Below are positions 1 through 7,295 of a stretch of DNA of 20,000 nt, one piece after another. Numbering within the stretch: the first letter of the stretch is position 1; every line of letters starts with the position of its first letter. The stretch comes from Cryptomeria japonica (lineage: Eukaryota > Streptophyta > Pinopsida > Cupressales > Cupressaceae): assembly GCF_030272615.1 (NCBI RefSeq), contig NW_026728920.1, positions 437,501 through 457,500 on the forward strand, read 5' to 3'. Both the position numbers and the translations under genes were made by a program. The notes beneath the pieces were generated by a model that searched no databases, was not told the DNA's origin, and saw nothing but the letters and a program-made list of their open reading frames with translations.

Positions 1-387
1 AAGCTCTCTCTAGCTGCGTGCACCTGCCCCGGCCGCGCACCCGGCCCCGCCCAGCTTCGCTCACCTGTCCCGGGCGTCTGGTGCGGAACCTTAGAGTAAG
101 AAACATCACCGTGCACCTTGGCCAACGTGCGCGACTCGACCGAGCGCGCACTGGCCGAGGTGCACACCGATTTCACCTGGGTGCGCGCGCAGCACCTCGG
201 GCGCACCGGGGTGCGCGCACAACGCCCGGGTTGCACCGTGGCCTGTGTGCTCGGGGCGCCTCGGGTGCGCGCTCGGTGTCGCCCCCGCGCGCGCGGTAGT
301 GCGGGCAGCGCACCCCGGCCCGGCCCGGCCCCGACGAGAACGCAAACGGGCAAAAGGTTTATTCAAATAGCATTGCGACGCCCGGCG
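1..387. other. GC-rich spacer downstream of the first 5S gene
   Basis: This stretch lies 3' of the 5S gene, which reads leftward. It is rich in GTGCGCGC, GGTGCAC and CCTCGGGCGCAC words, with no stable tandem period that I can see. Open frames of about 90-110 codons occur on both strands, but they follow from high GC and low stop frequency. They have no protein features and I do not call a gene here. The copy at 6036-6422 is almost identical. Confidence 0.7.
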
Positions 388-400
388 AAAAACTAAAAAA
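388..400 (-). terminator. Polymerase III terminator of 5S copy 1 (T6 plus T5)
   Basis: Read on the minus strand, the 5S 3' end (GTTGCACCC) is followed directly by a run of six T (complement of 395-400). After AG comes a second run of five T (complement of 388-392). A run of four or more T on the non-template strand is the standard polymerase III stop. This copy therefore has a strong primary and a backup terminator. Confidence 0.85.
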
Positions 401-518
401 GGGTGCAACACCGGGACTTCCCGGGAGGTCACCCATCCCAGTACTACTCCGGCCCAAGCGCGCTTAACTGCGGAGTTCTGATGGGATCCGGTGCACTAAC
501 GCTGGTATGATCGCACCC
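401..518 (-). rRNA. 5S ribosomal RNA, copy 1
   Basis: This is the 5S component of the large ribosomal subunit. Read on the minus strand, the gene starts GGGTGCGATCATACCAGCG at 518 and ends GTTGCACCC at 401, giving 118 nt plus a few terminal U. That is close to the usual plant length of 119-121 nt. The polymerase III internal control region is intact: an A box with AGTTAAGCGCGCTTGGGC, an intermediate element GAGTAGTAC, and a C box with GGATGGGTGACCTCC. The terminal helix GGGTGC/GCACCC pairs. Position -1 is C, as in other plants. At about -28 there is only a weak TAAGTA in place of a clear TATA. The gene is antisense to the polymerase I promoters further right. It looks functional. The CGCAGTTAAGCGCGC variant fits non-angiosperm land plants, but I cannot name the species. 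Confidence 0.96.
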
Positions 519-904
519 GTTATGAGCTTGTCGCAGTGTGTACTTAGCAAACCGCGACCCACGTGCGAATCCACCCCGGCCACCCACCCCCGTCGAGGTG
601 CACACCCTCCCTCGCGAAGTGCGCCCCGTTCGCCAAGTGTGAGCCCTGCCCGGGTGCGCGCACCTTGCTAGGGCGTCGGGTGTGCACCCGGCCCGGCCTA
701 CGTGCGTGCACCTGGACGGGGCGTCGTGTGCGTGCAGTGTCCCGTCTGCAACGCGGTGCCCACACACCACCTCGGGCGCAACGACCTGCGCTCACATGTG
801 GGCCGAGTGCACCTTGGTGCATGTTCGGGGCGCCTCGGGTGCACGCTCGATCTTGCCCCGGTGCACCAAGGCGCTCGGTTTGCCCCGGGTGCGCACTTGG
901 TGCA
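519..904. other. GC-rich spacer upstream of the first 5S gene
   Basis: The first 30 bases or so are the 5' flank of the 5S gene and would hold any upstream polymerase III element. Only a weak TAAGTA is seen near -28, read on the minus strand. The rest is GC-rich, with GGTGCGCAC and CCTCGGGTGC words shared with block B. Several open frames cross it on both strands. None has recognisable protein features and I reject them. The same stretch recurs at 6554-6939. Confidence 0.65.
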
Positions 905-1260
905 AGGTGGGCACCCAAAATAGGGATCAAGCACCAAAACACAAGTTTCGGGATGCAAAATGGGACCCAAGGACCACAAATGCGTTCCAAGACCCATGAT
1001 GGGTCCACGAGAACAAAAATGTGTTCCGAGACTTAATAAACAAATATTGGGTTTTAGGAGAAGAAACATGCTCTGATGCCCAAAACGAGAATCGACCCCG
1101 AAAAGGCCACAGGCCAAAAGTGGGATGCGAGACAAAAAAAAATGGGACCCGAGGACCAAAATTGGGTTCCCAGGTCGAAGACAGGGCAACCGGACAAGAA
1201 ACGACCTCTAAGGCTCGAAATGAGTCCCGACGACTAAAACTTGACAAGAAGCACCCATCA
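905..1260. repeat. Degenerate A-rich short repeats
   Basis: This stretch is richer in A than its surroundings. It is built from diverged units of about 20-32 bp with the theme AAAATGGGACCCGAGGACC, alternating with AATGYGTTCCRAGAC. No two units are identical, so the array is old. It has the same length and sequence at 6940-7295 in module A2. No gene is seen. Confidence 0.6.
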
Positions 1261-1773
1261 GGCACCCAACTCGACACCCATGGGATGCCGACCCACCCGG
1301 GCTTCCACCTAGCACACCTTGGCACCCACCCACCCTCGCACCCAACCTCGCACCCAACTTAGCACCTTTGAACCCACATTGGCACTCACCCTGACCCTGG
1401 CACCTTGGAACCCACATTGGCACTCACCTTGACCCTGGCACCCACCTTTGCACTCACCTTGGGACCCACCCTGGCTCCCACCTCGGCACCCACCCAGACA
1501 CCCACCTTGGTTCCTTGGCACCCACCTTGGATCCTTGGCACCCACCCCGACACCCACCTTGGCACGCAACTTGGCTACTTGCCACCCACCTTGGCTCCTT
1601 GACGCCCACCCCGACAACCACCCCGTGACCTACCCTGGCTAGGGTTGGTGCACACCCACCCTGGTGCCCACCTTGGCACCCACCCCATGACCCACCTTGG
1701 CACGCACCTTAGTACCCACCCCGTTACCCACCCTAGGACCCACCCCGTGACCCACCTTGGCCAGGGTGGGTGC
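1261..1773. repeat. CCCACC/TTGGCA minisatellite, first copy (short)
   Basis: These are irregular units of about 10-22 bp on the theme TTGGCACCCACC. The plus strand is C-rich and the minus strand carries GGGTGGG runs. The counterpart in module A2 continues for another 1.2 kb, to about 9010. Here it is cut off at 1773. The minus strand has several closely spaced G3-G4 tracts, for example within 1667-1693. Confidence 0.85.
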
Positions 1774-1811
1774 CTTGGTGCGCACAACTTGCCTGGGCTG
1801 CACACCAGGGC

Positions 1812-1932
1812 GGGCTCAAGATGGCACCCGCGTTCCGTTTTTTTCACTATCTTTCAAAACGGAAATTTTAAAATCTCGTTTTTTTTTTTTTTTTGCCTTT
1901 TCTGGAAATTAGTGAAGGCAGCGCATCAAAGG
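1812..1932. repeat. AT-rich poly-T module, copy 1
   Basis: The module runs from GGGCTCAAGATGGCACCCG to GGCAGCGCATCAAAGGTG. Near its start is a 9-bp inverted repeat, TTCCGTTTT with AAAACGGAA, spanning the phrase CACTATCTTTC. A 10-bp palindrome ATTTTAAAAT follows, then a run of about 16 T leading into GCCTTTTCTGGAAATTAGTG. It stands out sharply from the GC-rich sequence on either side. Function is unknown. Poly-T tracts can stop polymerase III or mark nucleosome-free DNA, but this is speculation. Confidence 0.8.
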
Positions 1933-2332
1933 TGCGCAATGCTGGTGCGAACCCGGGAGCGCTCCGATGTGTGCTCCAAGGTGCGGCGTGCACGAAGTCC
2001 GAGCCCGGCTTGCCCCGGGTGCGCACCTCGCGTGCACCTTCGCCGGGGTGAGCACCTTGGCTGGGTTGCGCGCCCTGGTGCGCACCAAGGAGCGCTCTGA
2101 AGTGTGCTCCAAGGTGCGGCGTGCACGAAGTCGGAGCTCGGTTTGCCCCGGGTGTGCACCTCGGGTGCGCACCTCGCGTGCACCTTCGCTGCGGTGGGCA
2201 CCTTGGCTGGGTTGCGCGCCTTGGTGGGCACCATGCAGTGCACGAAGTCGGAGCCCGGTTTGCCCCGGGCGCGCACCTCCGCCAGGGTGGGCACCTTGGT
2301 GCGCACAACTTGCCTGGGCTGCGCACCAGGAA

Positions 2333-2450
2333 GGGCTCAAGATGGCACCCGCGTTCCGTTTTTTTTCACTATCTTTCAGAACGGAAATTTTAAAATATCG
2401 TTTTTTTTTGCCTTTTCTGGAAATTAGTGAAGGCAGCGCATCAAAGGTGC
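2333..2450. repeat. AT-rich poly-T module, copy 2
   Basis: Second copy, 521 bp after the first. The inverted repeat has one change in its right arm (AGAACGGAA), which would pair as G-U in RNA. The poly-T run is shorter than in copy 1. Confidence 0.8.
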
Positions 2451-2688
2451 GCAACGCTGGTGCGAACCTGGGAGCGCTCCGATGTGTGCTCCAAGGTGCG
2501 GCGTGCACGAAGTCGGAGCCCGGTTTGCCCCGGGTGCGCCCTGGTGGGCACCATGGTGCGCACCAAGGAGCGCTCCGAAGTGTGCTCCAAGGTGCGGCCT
2601 GCACGAAGTCGGAGCCCGGTTTGCCCCGGGCGTGCACCGCGGGTGGGCACCTTGGTGCGCATGCCTTGCCTGGGCTGCGCACCAGGGC

Positions 2689-2803
2689 GGGCTCAAGATG
2701 GCACCCGCGTTCCGTTTTTTTCACTATCTTTCAAAACGGAAATTTTAAAATCTCATTTTTTTTTGCCTTTTCTGGAAATTAGTGAAGGCAGCGCATCAAA
2801 GGT
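2689..2803. repeat. AT-rich poly-T module, copy 3
   Basis: Third copy, 356 bp after the second. The 9-bp inverted repeat is perfect. It is followed by the ATTTTAAAAT palindrome and a run of nine T. Confidence 0.8.
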
Positions 2804-2972
2804 GCGCACCTCGCTGCCCACCACGGTGCGCAACGCCGGTGGGCACCCGGGAGTGCTTCGAAGTGTGCTCCAAGGTGCTGCGTGCACGTTGTCGGAGCCC
2901 GGTTTGCCCCGGGTGCGCACCTCGCGTGCACCTTCGTCGGGGTGGGCACCTTGGCTGGGTTTGCCCCGGCTG

Positions 2973-3115
2973 CGCTCCGAAGCGGGGTTATTGGAGCGCC
3001 GCCTCTTTTTTTGTCGGAGCGTTTGGTGGGGTTTCTCGCATTGGCTCTTCCCAGGCCCGGTTGCCACCCTGGCGCGCACGAAGTCGGAAGTAGGGTTAAT
3101 TGCCCGGGTGCGCAC
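2973..3115. repeat. CTCTTTTTTTGTCGGAGCG module, copy 1
   Basis: A roughly 145-bp segment with a T7 run, the phrase GTTTGGTGGGGTTTCTCGC and the tail GTCGGAAGTAGGGTTAATTG. A near-identical segment lies at 3442-3593. The tail resembles a motif found next to the polymerase I promoters further right, which hints at a common origin. No gene is seen. Confidence 0.7.
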
Positions 3116-3157
3116 CTTTGCCAGGGTGGGCACCTTACCTGGGCTGTGCACCAGGGC

Positions 3158-3273
3158 GGGCTCAAGATGGCACCCGCGTTCCGTTTTTTTCACTATCTTT
3201 CAAAACGGAAATTTTAAAATCTCCTCTTTTTTTTGCCTTTTCTGGAAATTAGTGAAGGCAGCGCATCAAAGGT
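3158..3273. repeat. AT-rich poly-T module, copy 4
   Basis: Fourth copy, 469 bp after the third. The inverted repeat is intact. The sequence before the T run reads AATCTCCTC, so that run is slightly changed. Confidence 0.8.
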
Positions 3274-3441
3274 GCGCACCTCGCTGCCCACCTTGGTGTG
3301 CTCTGAGGTGCGCACCCGGGAGCGCTACGAAGTGTGCTCCAAGGTGCGGCGTGCACGTTGTCGGAGCCCGGTTTGCCCCGGGTGCGCACCTCGCCTGCAC
3401 CTTGGCCGGGGTGGGCACCCTGGCTGGGTTTGCCCAGGGTG

Positions 3442-3593
3442 CGCTCCGAAGCGGGGTTACTGGAGCGCCCCCTCTTTTTTTGTCAGAGCGTTTGGTGGGG
3501 TTTCTCGCATTGGCTCTTCCCAGGCCCGGTTGTTGGGTGCGCTCCCACCCTGGCGCGCGCGAAGTTGGAAGTTGGGTTAATTGCCCGGGCGCG
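3442..3593. repeat. CTCTTTTTTTGTCAGAGCG module, copy 2
   Basis: Second copy of the 2973-3115 segment. It has small changes and an extra GTTGGGTGCGCTC insertion before the CCACCCTGGCGCGC phrase. Together with the flanking AT-rich modules it shows that 2689-3158 and 3158-3653 are two higher-order units of 469 and 495 bp. Confidence 0.7.
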
Positions 3594-3652
3594 CACCTTC
3601 GCCAGGGTGGGCACCTTGGTGCGCACACCTTGGCTGGGCTGCGCACCAGGGC

Positions 3653-3765
3653 GGGCTCAAGATGGCACCAGCATTCCCTTTTTCTCACTATCTTTCAAAA
3701 CGGAAATTTTAAAATCTCGTTTTTTTTTGCCTTTTATGGAAATTAGTGAAGGCATCGCATCAAAG
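3653..3765. repeat. AT-rich poly-T module, copy 5
   Basis: Fifth copy, 495 bp after the fourth. The left hairpin arm is damaged (TTCCCTTTT), while the right arm AAAACGGAA is intact. The stem is therefore weakened here. Confidence 0.78.
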
Positions 3766-5203
3766 GTGCGCACCTCGCTGCCCACCTTGGTGTGCTCCGA
3801 GGTGCCCACCACGGTGCGCTCCGAGGTGCCCACCACGGTGCGCAACGCCGGTGCGAACCCGGGAGCGCCCCGATGTGTGCTCCAAGGTGCGGCGTGCACG
3901 AAGCCGGACCCCGGTTTGCCCCGGGTGCGCACCTCGCGTGCACCTTGGTGCGCACACCTTGGCTGGGTTGCGCGGCCTGGTGGGCACCATGGTGCGCACC
4001 AAGGAGCGCTCCAAAGTGTGCTCCAAGGTGCGGCGTGCACGAAGTCCTAGCCCGGTTTGCCCCGGGTGCGCACCTTCGCCGCGGTGGGCACCATGGCGTG
4101 CACGAAGTCGGAGCCCGGTTTGCCCCGGGTGCGCACCTCGCGTGCACCTTCGCCGGGGTGGGCACCTCGGCTGGGTTGCGCGCCCTGGTGCGCACCAAGG
4201 AGCGCTCCGAAGTGTGCTCCAAGGTGCGGCGTGCACGAAGTCGGAGCCCGGTTTGCCCCGGGTGCGCACCTTCGCCGCGGTGGGCACCCTGGTGCGCACC
4301 ATGGCGTGCACGAAGTCGGAGCCCGGTTTGCCCCGGGTGCGCACCTCGCGTGCACCTTCGGCGGGGTTGCGCGCCCTGGTGCGCACCAAGGAGCGCTCCG
4401 AAGTGTGCTCCAAGGTGCGGCGTGCACGAAGTCGGAGCCCGGTTTGCCCCGGGTGCGCACCTCGCGTGCACCTTCGGCGGGGTTGCGCGCCCTGGTGGGC
4501 ACCATGGTGCGCACCAAGGAGCGCTCCGAAGTGTGCTCCAAGGTGCGGCGTGCACGAAGTCGGAGCCCGGTTTGCCCCGGGTGCGCACCTCGCGTGCACC
4601 TTCGCCGCGGTGGGCACCATGGCGTGCACGAAGTCGGAGCCCGGTTTGCCCCGGGTGCGCACCTCGCGTGCACCTTCGCCGGGGTGGGCACCTCGGCTGG
4701 GTTGCGCGCCCTGGTGCGCACCAAGGAGCGCTCCGAAGTGTGCTCCAAGGTGCGGCGTGCACGAAGTCGGAGCCCGGTTTGCCCCGGGTGCGCACCTCGC
4801 GTGCACCTTCGCCGCGGTGGGCACCATGGCGTGCACGAAGTCGGAGCCCGGTTTGCCCCGGGTGCGCACCCCGCGTGCACCTTCGCCGGGGTGGGCACCT
4901 CGGCTGGGTTGCGCGCCCTGGTGCGCACCAAGGAGCGCTCCGAAGTGTGCTCCAAGGTGCGGCGTGCACGAAGTCGGAGCCCGGTTTGCCCCGGGTGCGC
5001 ACCTCGCGTGCACCTTCGCCGCGGTGGGCACCTTGGCTGGGTTGGGCACCATTGAGCGCTCCGAAGTGTGCTCCAAGGTGCGCACCATGGCCCTCCAAGG
5101 TGCGCAGCATGGCGTGCACGAAGTCGGAGCCCGGTTTGCCCCGGGTGCGCACCTCGCGTGCACCTTCGCCAGGGTGGGCACCTCGGTGCGCACACCTTCT
5201 CAA
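3766..5203. repeat. GC-rich tandem array with a 207-bp unit
   Basis: The phrase GGAGCGCTCCGAAG recurs at 4199, 4390, 4518, 4725 and 4932. The spacings are 191, 128, 207 and 207 bp. The last units are near-identical, so amplification there is recent. A unit holds two GAAGTCGGAGCCCGGTTTG phrases, two CCTCGCGTGCACCTTCGCC phrases and one GGTTGCGCGCCCTGGTG phrase. Since 207 is a multiple of three, open frames pass through every unit on both strands. That explains the very long but meaningless frames. Confidence 0.88.
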
Positions 5204-5252
5204 TGTTTTCTTGCCTTTTCTGGAAATTGGTGAAGGCAGCGCATCAAAGGTG
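5204..5252. repeat. AT-rich module, truncated copy 6
   Basis: Only the right half remains: TTGCCTTTTCTGGAAATTGG followed by TGAAGGCAGCGCATCAAAGG. The hairpin and most of the poly-T tract are missing. Confidence 0.72.
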
Positions 5253-5870
5253 CGCACCTCGGTGTGCTCCGAGGTGCGAACCCGAGAGCGCTCCGAGGTG
5301 CCCACGAAGTCGAAAGTCGGGTTAATTGCATTGTTTTCCCCGGGTGCGCTCCGAGGTGCGCAACATCGGTGCGCACCAAGGAGGGCTCCGAAGTGTGCTC
5401 CAAGGTGCGCACGATTCGGAGCTCGGTTTGCCCGGGGTGCGCACACCTTGGCTGGGTTGCGCACCCTTTGTGCGCTCCAAGGTGCGCACGAAGTCGGAGC
5501 TCGGTTTGCCCCGGGTGCGCACCTTCGCCAGGGTGCGCACCTTGATGCGCACGCCTTGGCTGGGCTGCGCACCTTGGTGGGCGCCATGGTGCGCACCTTT
5601 CGTGCGCTCCAAGGTGCGCACGAAGTCGGAGCTCGGTTTGCCCCGGGTGCGCACCTTGGTGGGCGCCATGGTGCACTCCGAGGTGCCCAAGATTGGTGCG
5701 CACCAAGGAGCGCTCCGAAGTGCGCTCCAAGGTGCGCAGGTGCGCGCGAAGTCGAAAGTTGGGTTAATTGTCCGGTTTGCCTCGGGTGCGCACCTTGCGT
5801 GCACCTTCGCCAGGGTGGGCGCCTTGGTGCGCACACCTTGGCTGGGCTGCGCACCCGGGCGCGCACACCT
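5253..5870. repeat. GTGCGCTCC/GTGCGCACC repeats before the second 5S module
   Basis: Diverged relatives of the block B phrases, with GCTCCAAGGTGCGCACGAAG and GTCGGAGCTCGGTTTGCCCC recurring. Two stretches, near 5304 and 5746, carry GAAGTCGAAAGT followed by GGGTTAATTG, related to the promoter-flanking motif further right. No gene is seen. Confidence 0.65.
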
Positions 5871-5990
5871 TGGCACCCGCGTTTCCTTCATTTTAAATTT
5901 TTTTTTTTTACAATCTCTCAAGTGGGAAATTCTATAATCTCAACTTTTTTTGCCTTTTCAGGAAACTTTTGAATGGAGCGCATCATTGGT
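5871..5990. repeat. AT-rich module, diverged copy 7
   Basis: The most decayed copy. It keeps GGCACCCGCGTTTCC, a T-rich run, AGTGGGAAATTCTATAATCTC and TTTTTTTGCCTTTTCAGGAAA. The 9-bp hairpin is gone. It ends about 45 bp before module A2 begins. Confidence 0.65.
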
Positions 5991-6422
5991 GCGCTCCGAA
6001 GTGTGCTCCAAGGTGCGCACCTCTGGTGTGCTCCAAAGCTCTCTCCAGCTGCGTGCACCTGCCCCGGCCGCGCACCCGGCCCCGCCCAGCTTCGCTCACC
6101 TGTCCCGGGCGTCTGGTGCGGAACCTTAGAGTAAGAAACATCACCGTGCACCTTGGCCAACGTGCGCGACTCGACCGAGCGCGCACTGGCCGAGGTGCAC
6201 ACCGATTTCACCTGGGTGCGCGCGCAGCACCTCGGGCGCACCGGGGTGCGCGCACAACGCCCGGGTTGCACCGTGGCCTGTGTGCTCGGGGCGCCTCGGG
6301 TGCGCGCTCGGTGTCGCCCCCGCGCGCGCGGTAGTGCGGGCAGCGCACCCCGGCCCGGCCCGGCCCCGACGAGAACGCAAACGGGCAAAAGGTTTATTCA
6401 AATAGCATTGCGACGCCCGGCG

Positions 6423-6435
6423 AAAAACTAAGAAA
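6423..6435 (-). terminator. Weakened polymerase III terminator of 5S copy 2
   Basis: One substitution (G at 6432, against A397 in copy 1) turns the T6 run into TTTCTT on the minus strand. No run of four T then touches the 5S end. A backup T5 run (complement of 6423-6427) remains eight bases further on, so the transcript would probably be about 10 nt longer. Confidence 0.75.
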
Positions 6436-6553
6436 GGGTGCAACACCGGGACTTCCCGGGAGGTCACCCATCCCAGTACTACTCCGGCCCAAGCGCGCTT
6501 AACTGCGGAGTTCTGATGGGATCCGGTGCACTAACGCTGGTATGATCGCACCC
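6436..6553 (-). rRNA. 5S ribosomal RNA, copy 2
   Basis: The 118-bp gene and its immediate 5' flank are identical to copy 1, with all internal promoter boxes and the terminal helix intact. It is antisense to the polymerase I promoters and lies about 2.7 kb upstream of the first of them. Only the downstream terminator differs. It is probably functional, with a slightly extended primary transcript. Confidence 0.96.
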
Positions 6554-6939
6554 GTTATGAGCTTGTCGCAGTGTGTACTTAGCAAACCGCGACCCACGTG
6601 CGAATCCACCCCGGCCACCCACCCCCGTCGAGGTGCACACCCTCCCTCGCGAAGTGCGCCCCGTTCGCCAAGTGTGAGCCCTGCCCGGGTGCGCGCACCT
6701 TGCTAGGGCGTCGGGTGTGCACCCGGCCCGGCCTACGTGCGTGCACCTGGACGGGGCGTCGTGTGCGTGCAGTGTCCCGTCTGCAACGCGGTGCCCACAC
6801 ACCACCTCGGGCGCAACGACCTGCGCTCACATGTGGGCCGAGTGCACCTTGGTGCATGTTCGGGGCGCCTCGGGTGCACGCTCGATCTTGCCCCGGTGCA
6901 CCAAGGCGCTCGGTTTGCCCCGGGTGCGCACTTGGTGCA
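6554..6939. other. GC-rich spacer upstream of the second 5S gene
   Basis: Repeats 519-904, including the 5S 5' flank with its weak TAAGTA near -28. Frames on either strand have no protein features. Nothing else is seen. Confidence 0.65.
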
Positions 6940-7295
6940 AGGTGGGCACCCAAAATAGGGATCAAGCACCAAAACACAAGTTTCGGGATGCAAAATGGGA
7001 CCCAAGGACCACAAATGCGTTCCAAGACCCATGATGGGTCCACGAGAACAAAAATGTGTTCCGAGACTTAATAAACAAATATTGGGTTTTAGGAGAAGAA
7101 ACATGCTCTGATGCCCAAAACGAGAATCGACCCCGAAAAGGCCACAGGCCAAAAGTGGGATGCGAGACAAAAAAAAATGGGACCCGAGGACCAAAATTGG
7201 GTTCCCAGGTCGAAGACAGGGCAACCGGACAAGAAACGACCTCTAAGGCTCGAAATGAGTCCCGACGACTAAAACTTGACAAGAAGCACCCATCA
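6940..7295. repeat. Degenerate A-rich short repeats, second copy
   Basis: Second copy of 905-1260. The same diverged units of about 20-32 bp are present. No gene is seen. Confidence 0.6.

Larger units (their letters stand above)
1..1773. repeat. Module A1: first copy of the 5S-bearing direct repeat
   Basis: This segment matches 6036-7808 base for base at an offset of 6035. I noticed only three substitutions: T11 against C6046, A397 against G6432, and C1722 against T7757. The match starts at the first base of the window, so the repeat may continue to the left. It ends sharply at 1773, where copy 1 goes into the GC-rich block B and copy 2 continues as CCCACC minisatellite. The module contains GC-rich spacer (1-387), the 5S gene, more GC-rich spacer (519-904), a degenerate A-rich stretch and the start of the minisatellite. 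Such similarity points to recent duplication or active homogenisation. Confidence 0.93.
1774..6035. repeat. Block B: GC-rich mosaic of GTGCGCACC repeats
   Basis: About 4.3 kb made of a few recurring phrases: GGTGCGCACC (itself a 10-bp palindrome), GAGCGCTCCGAAGTGTGCTCC, TGCACGAAGTCGGAGCCCGG and TTTGCCCCGGGTGCGCACC. They are shuffled at varying spacings and interrupted by AT-rich modules. Because stops are rare and some periods are multiples of three, frames of up to about 700 codons run on both strands at once. The translations are low-complexity echoes of the DNA repeats, so I call no protein. This block separates the two 5S modules. Confidence 0.85.

Noticed and set aside
1812-1932. AT-rich poly-T module as a SINE insertion
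   Set aside because: I found no A/B box polymerase III promoter, no tRNA- or 5S-like head and no target-site duplications. Its copies sit in register within higher-order repeats, so it spread with the spacer.
3743-5972. Frames of about 500-730 codons on both strands as protein genes
   Set aside because: They lie over the 207-bp and related GC-rich repeats, run on both strands and in several frames at once, and translate to low-complexity repeats of the DNA phrases. The period is a multiple of three, which keeps frames open by chance.
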